Source: Streptomyces sp. NBC_00510 (lineage in GTDB: Bacteria; Actinomycetota; Actinomycetes; Streptomycetales; Streptomycetaceae). From it: a DNA stretch of 64,000 nt. The stretch lies in NCBI GenBank assembly GCA_036013505.1, contig CP107851.1:2480001-2544000 (forward strand). Reading direction: 5' to 3'. The notes under the pieces are model-generated. The model was not told the DNA's origin, did not search any database, and saw only the letters and a list, made by a program, of their open reading frames with translations. The position numbers were made by a program, and so were the translations under genes. Every line of letters begins with the position of its first letter. Positions within the stretch are counted from its first letter, which is position 1. Of the stretch, positions 19,324 through 27,665 are shown piece after piece.

Positions 19324-19354
19324 GGGGCGGGAAGCGGTCACCGCTTCCCGCCCC
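19324..19354. terminator. Terminator hairpin of the S8/S53 protease gene
   Basis: A perfect 14-bp stem (GGGGCGGGAAGCGG and its complement) with a TCA loop lies 15 bases after the protease stop. Confidence 0.85.
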
Positions 19355-19467
19355 GTGGCGCGCCTGTACCGAATCGCAACCATGGACACAGGCCCCTGTG
19401 CAACCCTCCGCAGTGCTGCGGGAGTAGTGGAAGGCGAGCGGTGTACCGACCCAGGAGGAGACTCGAG

Positions 19468-20091
19468 TTGTCCGGAATCAGAAGTGCCTCGATAGCGGCC
19501 GCACTGCTGGGCTGCACCCTGTTGCTGACGGGGTGCTCCGATTCCTCCGGGCCCGGGTCCAACTCCGCCGCGGGCGGGACCGCTTCGCCCTCCGCGGAGG
19601 CCTCCGCCACCGCGGACGCCTCCGCCGAGCTTTCTCCTTCGGCCACCCCGTCGTCCTCCGGCGCCGTCACCTCGCCGTCGCACAATTCCACCGTCCCGGC
19701 CAAGGCCCCGCAGGCGCCCGTCTCCGTCCCCGGCTGCCGCAATCTGGCCGTCAGCCGCGAGGTCAAGGCCGCCGTGACGCGGGGCTACGAGCGCGCTTTC
19801 CCGCGCTTCGAGCACATCGCGCCGGTACCGCACCGGTTCTTCTACGGTCAGTGCGGCACCGTCCGCTACGCCGCGACCCCCTTCGATCCCACCTCCGGCG
19901 CAAGCGAGGGGGAGCTCGTGGGCCTGCAGGACGAGGGCAGCGCGATGAAGTACTTCCGCAGCACCTCCGGGAGCGAGTGGACCTACGTCGCCAGCGACGG
20001 CTTCCCCGCGGGCCCGCACGGCTGCGGCGACATCCCGCAGATCCCGCGGGCCCTGGCCACGGCATGGAGGAACTGCGCCGTCGCGGAATGA
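19468..20091 (+). CDS. Secreted lipoprotein of unknown function
   Basis: This 207-aa protein starts at TTG 19468, chosen for a perfect AGGAGGAG seven bases upstream. It has a lipoprotein signal with lipobox LTGC, a Ser/Thr/Ala-rich linker of about 60 residues, and a C-terminal domain with four cysteines (VPGCRNL, FYGQCGTV, HGCGD, RNCAV) likely to form disulfides. The same frame remains open far upstream through the protease gene, but that part is only a shadow. It is probably anchored on the outer face of the membrane. No family recognised. Confidence 0.8.
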   Translation: MSGIRSASIAAALLGCTLLLTGCSDSSGPGSNSAAGGTASPSAEASATADASAELSPSATPSSSGAVTSPSHNSTVPAKAPQAPVSVPGCRNLAVSREVKAAVTRGYERAFPRFEHIAPVPHRFFYGQCGTVRYAATPFDPTSGASEGELVGLQDEGSAMKYFRSTSGSEWTYVASDGFPAGPHGCGDIPQIPRALATAWRNCAVAE

Positions 20092-20232
20092 GGTGCGCCG
20101 CCGCGCGGGGCGCGCGGAGCGGCGCTGGGGATCACCGACGCGCGCGCACGCCGCTCGACGCGTGCGCCGCGTCGGCATGATCGGGCCGACTCCGCTGCAC
20201 AGAACCCGGCCCTGTCCCGTGGTGCGAGTGGC

Positions 20233-20374
20233 AACGGCCGGGGTCAGCGACGCGGACGGCGTTGCCGGCGCCGCCCGGTGTGGTGTCGAAGAGCAGCAGG
20301 GAGGGAAGCGCCTCGGCGCTGGTGTGCACGGTGCCGTCGATATCGTCGCGGCTGGACCCACGCACACCCAACAA
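20233..20374 (-). pseudogene. Remnant of a DUF1998 (helicase-associated, DrmB-like) C-terminus
   Basis: About 45 residues read SSRDDIDGTVHTSAEALP followed by SLLLFDTTPGGAGNAVRV. The DDIDGT and LFDTxPGGAG blocks are characteristic of DUF1998, found at the end of MrfA-type helicases and of the DISARM protein DrmB. Neither side continues in frame, so this is a relic of a lost helicase or defence gene. Confidence 0.5.
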
Positions 20375-20413
20375 CGTGACAACGCCGTCGCTGTGTACCG
20401 CGGTCTACGCGGT

Positions 20414-20453
20414 GCGGCGGGTGCCAGGACTCGAAGCTCCTGACACCCGCCGC
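20414..20453. terminator. Terminator hairpin of the subtilisin-family protease gene
   Basis: A 10-bp stem (GCGGCGGGTG and complement) is extended by an inner CCAGGA/TCCTG pairing; it lies 40 bases beyond the stop of the minus-strand protease at 20493. Confidence 0.8.
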
Positions 20454-20492
20454 AGTACCGTCCGGACGGACCACGTCACCGGCTGCGGCGAC

Positions 20493-23400
20493 TCACTTGC
20501 CGTGCTGCATGTACGCGCGGACCACGGTCTGCTGGACGCTGTTGCCTGCGGCGTCCGTCGCGGTCACCCGCAGCGTCACATACTTGTCGCCGTGCAGGTC
20601 CGACGGGCGCTCCACAGTGACGGTGAACTGCCCGTTGCTGCCGCTCGGCACCGCACGTGCCTTGGCGAAGTTCTTCCCGTCCTCGAACGAGGCCTCCACC
20701 TTCAGCTTCACCCCGCGCGGGGCGGCCATGCCGTCCTGCATGCGGGCTGTCAGGCCGAAGGTGTGCCTACGCGCCGAGCCCACCGAGTTCTGCATGTCGA
20801 CCGGCACGTCGTAGTCCAGCTGGAGCAGCGGCAGCGGGGTCTCCCCGGCCGTGGTGCCCGAGTGGAAGGTCCACGACGTGAAGGTCCTGGTGCCGAACTC
20901 CCAGTCGTCCGAGTCGCGAGCCGTCGCCACGTCCAGCCGGTACTCGGCGTCGCCCGCCGGCACCTCGAACTTGCCCGCCGCTCCCCTGTCGGACTCGGCG
21001 ATCTGCTCCCCGTCGCGGTACAGCACCGCCACGGCTGTGTCAGGCTCGTCGTCGGCCCCGGCAGCCCCGGCGCCGAGGGGGCCGAAGTTGGAGAGCTCCG
21101 CGAACGACCAGTGACCGGTGCCGGAATCGTTGAACTCCGGGATGTCCACCGACAGGGTGTCACCGTGGCGCACCGACTTCCGGGACCACCCACGCGGGAT
21201 CGACGGGCGGACCACCGCCCCGAACCACCGCTCCGTGGCGCGCTGGCCGTGCCGGTAGGTGTGCGGGGCATCCTGCGACCCGACCGTCCACGCCCAGCTG
21301 GGTATCAACCAGGGGACATCGTGGTGCACCACATGGTTCCACAGCGTGTCCTCGGCACTGCTCACGTACTCGACGCGTTCCTGTCCCTGCGGAACGTAGC
21401 GGGCCCACTGGTTGAGGATGACGTCCTCGTAGGACCGCCACCCGAAACGCTGCTCGATCGCCCAGGACGAGGCGCCGGTACGGGCGTAGGTGCTGCGCAC
21501 CACGGCGCTGTTCCGCTCCGAGACGGTGTAGACCGTCCGCTCGGGGATGGAGCCCTTCCAGACCGGCATCACGTCGTACAGGTACGGGCTGCGCACCGTG
21601 CCGGTGAACTTCACCGTCGTGGTGCCCTGCTTGATGCGCTCCAGCAGGGCCGTTCCGTTCGTCCAGTCGGTCCGCATGGCCGGCAGCTCCATCCGGTCAC
21701 CGTCCGGCTGCCAACGGCCCCACACGGCGTGCCCGACCGGCTCCCACGCGAACAGGACCGCCTTCGCCCCCGCGTCTGCCGCCAGTCGCATGAACTCGGA
21801 GTAGTCCTCCGGCCACTTGTACCGTGCGACGGCCAGCTTGCCACGGACATCGCTCAAGTCGGGCTGCTCCACCGATCCGGCGTCAACGGCGGTCAGCTGC
21901 GCACCCCGGTCCCCGAAGACCGGGGAGAACGCCTCGTAGAACGGGGCGAACCGCAGCGAGCTGCCGGAGACGTCCGCCTGCAGTTGCGGAGCCGTCATCT
22001 GCCAGCGCGAGTAGTACTCGAAGGTGCCGTCGGTGACCGGGGCAGTGGGGGTGACGTAGAGGTGAATGCCGTCGTAGTACTGGGAACCGAAGCTCATGCT
22101 GCGGCCGTCGATCTGGCGGTGGAACATGGTGCTGACGACGCCGTGCTCTTCGGCTGGACGCGGAGTGCGGATCTTCACCTCGCTGAGCTTGGTGAAGTCC
22201 AGCGTCACCGTCGTGTCCTTGGTGACCTTCACCTCGGGGACGACGATTTCATCTGCCTCGTCGCCCGCATCGGACGCCTGTGTGAACAGGCCGGAGACGA
22301 GGTACGTGCCTTCCTCCACCATGGTGAATCCGGCGTCCGGGTCCGTGTAGCGCACGAGTCCGTCCGGACCCCAGATGCTCGCGAGACGACCATGCTGGAC
22401 CTGGCCGTCGCGCAAGCGGTAGTCCACGGTCAGCCGGTGCTGGGGTGCGTGCACCGCGAGGGAGACCGTGGTGTGGGCGAGTACGGTGCCGTCGGCGGAC
22501 TTGGCGGTGAGGTATCCGTAGTACTTGCCGCGGACCGCATGCGCCGCGTCGGTGCGCAGCGGGACCTCCGCTGTGGCGCCGGGGGCCAGTCGCACGCTGT
22601 CGGAGCCGAGGCCGACCACCCCGTCGGGGAGCGCACGACCGCCCTCGGTGGCCAGACTGACGGCCAGGGAGAGCGTGAACGGGCGGTCACCGGTGTTGGT
22701 GTAGTGAACGGTGGCCGTCTCGCCCCCGCTGCCGCCGGTGTGCAGCGGGGCGAGGGTGACCGAGCCGGTGGCGGTGACCGGGCCCGTGGCCGCGGCCAGG
22801 TCGATGCGGCCGCCCCCCTGCTCGGTGACCTTGGTGCCGGGCACCGTGTGCGCGGTGCTGGTCAGCGCGTCCTTGAGCTGCTGGGCGTTCCAGCCGGGGT
22901 GCTGCTGGGCCAGCAGCGCGGCGGCGCCGGCCACGTGCGGGGTGGCCATGGAGGTCCCGGACAGTGCGACGTAGTGGGTGTCGACCGGGTCGCCGAGGGT
23001 GGTGCCGGCCGCGCGGGCGGCGACGATGCCGACGCCGGGGGCGGTCACGTCGGGTTTGACCGCGTCGTCTCCCGAGCGCGGGCCGCGGCTGGAGAAGGGG
23101 GCGAGGGAGTCGTCGCGGTCGACGGCCCCCACGGTCAGCGCGGCGTCGGCCGCGCCCGGGGTATTGATGGTGGACTGGTCAGGGCCGGAGTTGCCCGCCG
23201 CAACGACGAAGAGCGTACCGGTGGAGGCCGTCAGGGAGTTGACGGCCTCACTCATCGGGTCGGTACCGTCGCTGTCCTCACCACCGAGGCTCATGTTGAC
23301 GACCTTGGCGTGCTCGCCGACCGCCCACTCCATGCCGTCAATGACGCCCGACTCGTCGCCGTAGCCGTAGTCGCCCAGGACCTTGCCGATCAGCAGGTCG

Positions 23401-24326
23401 GCCTTGGGCGCCACGCCGCGGCGGCTGCCGCCGGACGCGGCGCCGGTGCCGCCGACGATGGATGCGACATGTGAGCCGTGCCCGAAGTGGTCGCCGGTGT
23501 CCGGGGCATCGGAGAAGTTCCTGGCCTCCGCGATGCGGCCGGCTAGATCGGGGTGGTTCGCGTCGACACCGCTGTCGAGCACGGCCACCTTGACGCCCTG
23601 GCCCTCGTAGCCGGCCTTCCAGGCGGTGGGGGCGTTGATCTGCGCGGTGCTGCGGTCCAGCACCGACTTCACCTTGCCGTCCAGCGAGATGCGCGGGGTG
23701 ACCGCGGCACGCGCGGCATCCGAGGCCCCGCCGGAGTTCAGGGTCTTCCAGAACGCGCCCAGGTCGTCGCCGGCGACCCTCAGCGACCGCGCGTGGATGC
23801 TCTCCAGAGCGCGGGAGGGCGTCCTGGCCGCCTTGAACGCCACGAGCCGGTCGGCGGTGGCCGCGGCGGCCTTCGCCGCCTGCGCGGAGACCCTGCCCCC
23901 GGCCCGCGACGGCGCCGAGGAGACGATCAGCGGCAGCGCGGGGGTATGGGCCTCGTCGTAGCCCTCGGCGATCAGCGCCGTGACGTTGAACAGCCGGCGG
24001 TCCAGGGTGCCGGTGGCGACGAACGACTCGGCGTCCGACGGCATCACGGTCAACTGCTTGTCGTCGCCCTCCAGCGTCCGGAAGGCCATCCGCTCGCGGC
24101 CGGGTCCGGGCTGCACCGACGCCGTATGGCGTCCATTGGGCAGCGCGGTCACGGTCACGCGGTCACCGGTAAGCAGCCGCACGGTCGCAGAGTGCGCCCT
24201 CGGCACGGCAGCAGGACGCACGGCGGCCCCGGCGTCTGCCGCCCGGGCCGCGAAGGCGGCCGGTACGGCGCCGGCAACCAGCGCCAATCCCGTTGTTATC
24301 GCCGCCGTCAGGCGGATTCTTGACAT
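20493..24326 (-). CDS. Secreted subtilisin-family (S8) serine protease
   Basis: This 1277-aa preproprotein has a signal peptide (VAGAVPAAFAARA), a propeptide of about 200 residues, and a complete S8 domain: Asp251 in VAVLDSGVD, His283 in HGSHVASIVGG, oxyanion Asn379 in AAGNSGP and Ser459 in GTSMATPHVAG. A long C-terminal part (residues 520-1277) is beta-sandwich-like and likely binds substrate or the cell surface. It starts at ATG 24326 with GAGAGG upstream. A TTGACA at 24379-24384 (minus strand) could be a -35 box, but no good -10 follows. A 45-bp element shared with the M4 protease gene lies 69-113 bases upstream of the start. Confidence 0.92.
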   Translation of the reverse strand: MSRIRLTAAITTGLALVAGAVPAAFAARAADAGAAVRPAAVPRAHSATVRLLTGDRVTVTALPNGRHTASVQPGPGRERMAFRTLEGDDKQLTVMPSDAESFVATGTLDRRLFNVTALIAEGYDEAHTPALPLIVSSAPSRAGGRVSAQAAKAAAATADRLVAFKAARTPSRALESIHARSLRVAGDDLGAFWKTLNSGGASDAARAAVTPRISLDGKVKSVLDRSTAQINAPTAWKAGYEGQGVKVAVLDSGVDANHPDLAGRIAEARNFSDAPDTGDHFGHGSHVASIVGGTGAASGGSRRGVAPKADLLIGKVLGDYGYGDESGVIDGMEWAVGEHAKVVNMSLGGEDSDGTDPMSEAVNSLTASTGTLFVVAAGNSGPDQSTINTPGAADAALTVGAVDRDDSLAPFSSRGPRSGDDAVKPDVTAPGVGIVAARAAGTTLGDPVDTHYVALSGTSMATPHVAGAAALLAQQHPGWNAQQLKDALTSTAHTVPGTKVTEQGGGRIDLAAATGPVTATGSVTLAPLHTGGSGGETATVHYTNTGDRPFTLSLAVSLATEGGRALPDGVVGLGSDSVRLAPGATAEVPLRTDAAHAVRGKYYGYLTAKSADGTVLAHTTVSLAVHAPQHRLTVDYRLRDGQVQHGRLASIWGPDGLVRYTDPDAGFTMVEEGTYLVSGLFTQASDAGDEADEIVVPEVKVTKDTTVTLDFTKLSEVKIRTPRPAEEHGVVSTMFHRQIDGRSMSFGSQYYDGIHLYVTPTAPVTDGTFEYYSRWQMTAPQLQADVSGSSLRFAPFYEAFSPVFGDRGAQLTAVDAGSVEQPDLSDVRGKLAVARYKWPEDYSEFMRLAADAGAKAVLFAWEPVGHAVWGRWQPDGDRMELPAMRTDWTNGTALLERIKQGTTTVKFTGTVRSPYLYDVMPVWKGSIPERTVYTVSERNSAVVRSTYARTGASSWAIEQRFGWRSYEDVILNQWARYVPQGQERVEYVSSAEDTLWNHVVHHDVPWLIPSWAWTVGSQDAPHTYRHGQRATERWFGAVVRPSIPRGWSRKSVRHGDTLSVDIPEFNDSGTGHWSFAELSNFGPLGAGAAGADDEPDTAVAVLYRDGEQIAESDRGAAGKFEVPAGDAEYRLDVATARDSDDWEFGTRTFTSWTFHSGTTAGETPLPLLQLDYDVPVDMQNSVGSARRHTFGLTARMQDGMAAPRGVKLKVEASFEDGKNFAKARAVPSGSNGQFTVTVERPSDLHGDKYVTLRVTATDAAGNSVQQTVVRAYMQHGK

Positions 24327-24394
24327 CGGTGGGACAACCTCTCGTTTGGGTGGAGGTACAACTTTCGAATGAATTGACTGTCAAAGTAGGCAGC

Positions 24395-24439
24395 GTCACT
24401 GACCTCGGGTGTCACAACTGCGACATGTCTCAACGGCGA
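24395..24439. promoter_or_regulatory. Shared upstream element, copy A
   Basis: A 45-bp block is 40/45 identical to 27159-27203. It contains the palindrome GACATGTC inside GCGACATGTCTCAACG, and starts with GTCACTGACCTC. Each copy lies upstream of a secreted protease gene in the same orientation, so a shared operator or activator site is likely. Confidence 0.65.
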
Positions 24440-24699
24440 GACAAGCCGCATGTGCGCAGCCGCGCTGTCAGCGCGGCCGCGAACGCCCGTGGTGGTGGTG
24501 GGCCGAACGCGCGGCTGCGGATCGACTGCTCCGGCTCAGACCACGCCGTCCCGCGAACGGGATGCGCACGAGGTCCCCAGTGATCTGGCCTCAAGGAGCC
24601 TGAGCGAGCCCGGCTGCGACGAGGTTCGCCATGGCAGGGTGGACCTCGTTGAGTGGGACTGAGACCAAGAGGCTCTGATCCGACCGCGAGGAACGGCGG
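24440..24699. other. Intergenic segment between the two protease genes
   Basis: No gene is visible. A short perfect hairpin (GCCGCGCT, loop GTC, complement) at 24460-24478 could terminate transcription arriving from the M4 gene. Confidence 0.45.
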
Positions 24700-26961
24700 T
24701 CAGAAGGTGAGCTTCCAGCTGTTGATGTAACCGCTGTCCTGGCGGTACGCGTCCTGGACCTTCAGTTTCCAGGTGCCGTTGGCGGTCTCGCTGGAGGCGT
24801 TGACGGTGTAGGTGGCGATGACGTTGGCGGCCGAGTCGAAGCCGTCGGACTTCTTCAGCCGGTACAAGGTGCCGTCCGGGGCCACCAGGTCGATGGCAAC
24901 GTCACCGCGGTAGGGGTGGACGATGTTGACGTCGATCTGCAACGTGCTCGGCGCATGGCCTGCGCGACCGGTGATGTTGACGGTGGAGTACACGGCGGCG
25001 CCGGCGTCCGGGATGGCCACGTTGGTGGTGTTCTGGAAGACGTTGCCGCCGACGGTGGAGACACCCCAGCCGAAGGTCGCCGAACCGGTGAGGTTGAAGG
25101 AGTCCTTGACCGTGACTGTCACATTGCTGAGGCCCACGCTGGTCGGTGTGCCGGAGATCAGACCGGTGCTCGCGTTGATCGACAGTCCGGCCGGCAGACC
25201 GGTGGCCGAGTAGGTCAGCGCTCCGGGGTTGTTGGTGCCGGCCTCGATCTGCAGGCTCGCGGCGGTGTTGACGACCGTGTTCTGGTCGACCGGCTTGGTG
25301 ACCGTGACGCGGCCTGCGACGCCGATGGCGGCCCAGGTGTCGGCGACCGTGTTGTAGGTGGCGCTGCCGGCGCCCCACAGGTCAGCGGCAGCCTGCAGGG
25401 TTCCGGCGCGGGCGCCCGAGTAGTCGGTGGTGGAGGTGAAACGCTCGGTCAGGGCCTTGTACCAGAGCTTGGCGGCGTTGTCCCGGCCGATGCCGGGAAC
25501 CGGGCGGCCGTTGGCGGTGGGGCTGTTGTAGCTGACGCCGTTGATCACCTTCGTACCGCTGCCCTCGGACAGCAGGTAGAAGAAGTGGTTCGCCGGGCCG
25601 GACGAGTAATGGACGTCGAGGTTTTTGAGGCCGGCATACCAGTTGTCGACCGATGCGCCGTCCCGCGAGGGCTTGTCCATGTAGCGCAGCGGGCTGCCGT
25701 CACCCTGAACGTCGATCTTCTCGCCGATGAGGTAGTCGCCGACGTCGCCGGCGTTGTTCGCGTAGAACTCGACCGAGGTGCCGAAGATGTCGGAGGTCGC
25801 CTCGTTGAGGCCGCCGGACTCGCCGCTGTAGATCAGACCCGCGGTGGCGGCAGTGACGCCGTGGCTCATCTCGTGGCCGGCGACGTCCAGCGTGGTCAGC
25901 GGGTGGCTGTTGTAGGGGCCGTCACCGTAGGTCATGCAGAAGCAGTCGTTGTCCCAGAACGCGTTGAAGTAGTTGTCGCCGTAGTGGGTGCGTGAGTAGG
26001 CGGCGACTCCGTCGTTGCGGATGCCGTTGCGACCCATCACGAGCTTGTAGAAGTCCCAGGTGACCTGGGCACCGTAGGCGGCGTCCACACCGGCGGTCTG
26101 GGCGTTGGAAGGCAGGCCGTCGCCCCAGGTGTCCGTGGAGTTGGTGAACAGTGTGCCGGTGCCGTCGGTTCCGCGCTTCAGGTCGTACGTCGAGTGTCCG
26201 CCACGAATGTTGTCGGTCATGCTGTACGTCGAGCCGGACAGTGTGGTCCCGATGGTGACCTCGCCGCTGTACTGGCTGTTGCCGACGCCGGTCTCGATCC
26301 CCTGGTACTCGAAGAGCTTGGCACCGGTCCTCGCATCCGTGATGACGTGCAGCCGGCTCGGCGTACCGTCGTCCTGCAGTCCGCCGACGACGGACTCCCA
26401 GGCCAGGGCCGGCGCGCCGGAAGCCGCCCAGACCACCTTGCGGGAGGTGGTGACGGCTGGGCTGGTGCCGCCCTCGGCCTTGGCGCGGCCGATCGCGAAG
26501 GTCTTGGCCGAATCGGCGGACCGGGTCGCGGTGGTGCTCGGCACGCTGATGGTCGCGTTGACGGCCTTGTCGACCCCCTTCGAGGTTCCGTCAGCCGCCG
26601 TGTGCACGACCAGGTCGCCGCCGAGGACCGGCAGGCCCGCGAAGGTGCGCTCGTAACGGGTGTGCACGGAACCGTCGGCGTCCTTGAGGACCGACTTGGG
26701 GATCAACTGCTCCCGGGCTCCCAGGTGCAGCGACCGGGCAGTGGCCGCACGGTCCGCCTGGGTAGCCTTCAGGAGCTTCGCCTGCTCCGAGGTCGAGAGC
26801 TGGACAGGAAGCGCGCCCGCTCGGGGCTGGACCCGGACGGGGTTGGCGTGCGCCTGGGGCGTGCCGGCCGTCGCGCTGCCGGATGACGCGGCGACAGTGA
26901 GCAGCGCAGCACTGGCTATGAGTGCGCCGGCGGTGACTGTGCTGCGGCGTGATCGTCTCAC
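24700..26961 (-). CDS. M4-family (thermolysin-type) metalloprotease with P domain
   Basis: This 753-aa secreted preproenzyme has a signal peptide ending near SATAG, an FTP/PepSY propeptide (about 60-215; FAGLPVLGGDLVVHT), and the M4 catalytic domain: zinc motif HEMSH at residues 363-367, third ligand Glu387 in GGLNEATSD, and the transition-state His in SGPANHFFYLLSEG. After it comes an Ig-like (He_PIG) domain (about 535-625) and a P/homB domain at the C-terminus ending DSGYINSWKLTF. It starts at GTG 26961 with AGGAG six bases upstream. A zinc- and calcium-dependent extracellular protease is expected. Confidence 0.93.
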   Translation of the reverse strand: MRRSRRSTVTAGALIASAALLTVAASSGSATAGTPQAHANPVRVQPRAGALPVQLSTSEQAKLLKATQADRAATARSLHLGAREQLIPKSVLKDADGSVHTRYERTFAGLPVLGGDLVVHTAADGTSKGVDKAVNATISVPSTTATRSADSAKTFAIGRAKAEGGTSPAVTTSRKVVWAASGAPALAWESVVGGLQDDGTPSRLHVITDARTGAKLFEYQGIETGVGNSQYSGEVTIGTTLSGSTYSMTDNIRGGHSTYDLKRGTDGTGTLFTNSTDTWGDGLPSNAQTAGVDAAYGAQVTWDFYKLVMGRNGIRNDGVAAYSRTHYGDNYFNAFWDNDCFCMTYGDGPYNSHPLTTLDVAGHEMSHGVTAATAGLIYSGESGGLNEATSDIFGTSVEFYANNAGDVGDYLIGEKIDVQGDGSPLRYMDKPSRDGASVDNWYAGLKNLDVHYSSGPANHFFYLLSEGSGTKVINGVSYNSPTANGRPVPGIGRDNAAKLWYKALTERFTSTTDYSGARAGTLQAAADLWGAGSATYNTVADTWAAIGVAGRVTVTKPVDQNTVVNTAASLQIEAGTNNPGALTYSATGLPAGLSINASTGLISGTPTSVGLSNVTVTVKDSFNLTGSATFGWGVSTVGGNVFQNTTNVAIPDAGAAVYSTVNITGRAGHAPSTLQIDVNIVHPYRGDVAIDLVAPDGTLYRLKKSDGFDSAANVIATYTVNASSETANGTWKLKVQDAYRQDSGYINSWKLTF

Positions 26962-27158
26962 TCAGACTCCTACTGCGGCGACCGCTCGATGGCGGCCGGT
27001 GACAATCCGAGCAGTGGGTCTTGGTGCTGCCCGGTCAGAACTGGCGGTTTGGTGGGGATATACGGGGTCGCTGCGTCGAGGGCGGTCACAGCGTGTTGAT
27101 ACACCTTGTGACACCGTTGGGGTACATCCCTCAGAAATAGGCCACCAGAACGACACGT

Positions 27159-27203
27159 GTCACTGACCTCAGATGTCGTAACTGCGACATGTCTCAACGC
27201 CGA
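27159..27203. promoter_or_regulatory. Shared upstream element, copy B
   Basis: This is the partner of the block at 24395-24439 (40 of 45 positions the same). It lies 198-242 bases upstream of the M4 protease start, in the same orientation relative to the gene as copy A. Confidence 0.65.
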
Positions 27204-27665
27204 CATGCGCCGTCTGCCACTGCCACCCTGTCGGGGTGCGGGGATTTGTCATAATTTGAGCTCTGCTCCGTGGTCGGTGGTGACGCTGAGTCCCTGCCGC
27301 GCCCACGAGGCACCACTGATGTCAACTCTTCTGCGAACTCGGTGTTTCCGGGTGACCTAAGGCGTGGGATGACGTCTGTGCGGTCCTCGACCTGCCGTGC
27401 GACCGCGGTCGCGGTGCTGAGGAGCACTTCCTCCTCGCGCGCGCCGCGGCGCCATGGGGGTGTCCACCACGGCCCGAGCAGCATAGGCGGCCGGCATGGC
27501 CGCACTGGGAACACTGACGCACCCAACCGACGTTTCCCGCCAGCCCCGGTAGTGCTCGTCGCCGCCGAGCGCCGTGACCCCAGGGCGGACGTGGTGGTCT
27601 CCGCTGGAGTGCGGTGGCGCCCGGCGACGGGGCCTGCCCGCTCACCAGGCCACACCACACCGCGG
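27204..27665. other. Gap between protease block and DUF5682 gene
   Basis: No convincing coding sequence on either strand. It lies between the upstream region of the M4 gene and the 3' end of the five-gene operon. Confidence 0.5.

Noticed and set aside
17665..19467. A long N-terminal extension of the lipoprotein
   Set aside because: The open frame runs through the protease gene in another frame; the lipoprotein signal and ribosome binding site start at 19468.
20262..23474. A 1070-aa frame on the plus strand opposite the subtilisin-family protease
   Set aside because: It is antisense to the S8 gene with full catalytic motifs and has low-complexity composition.
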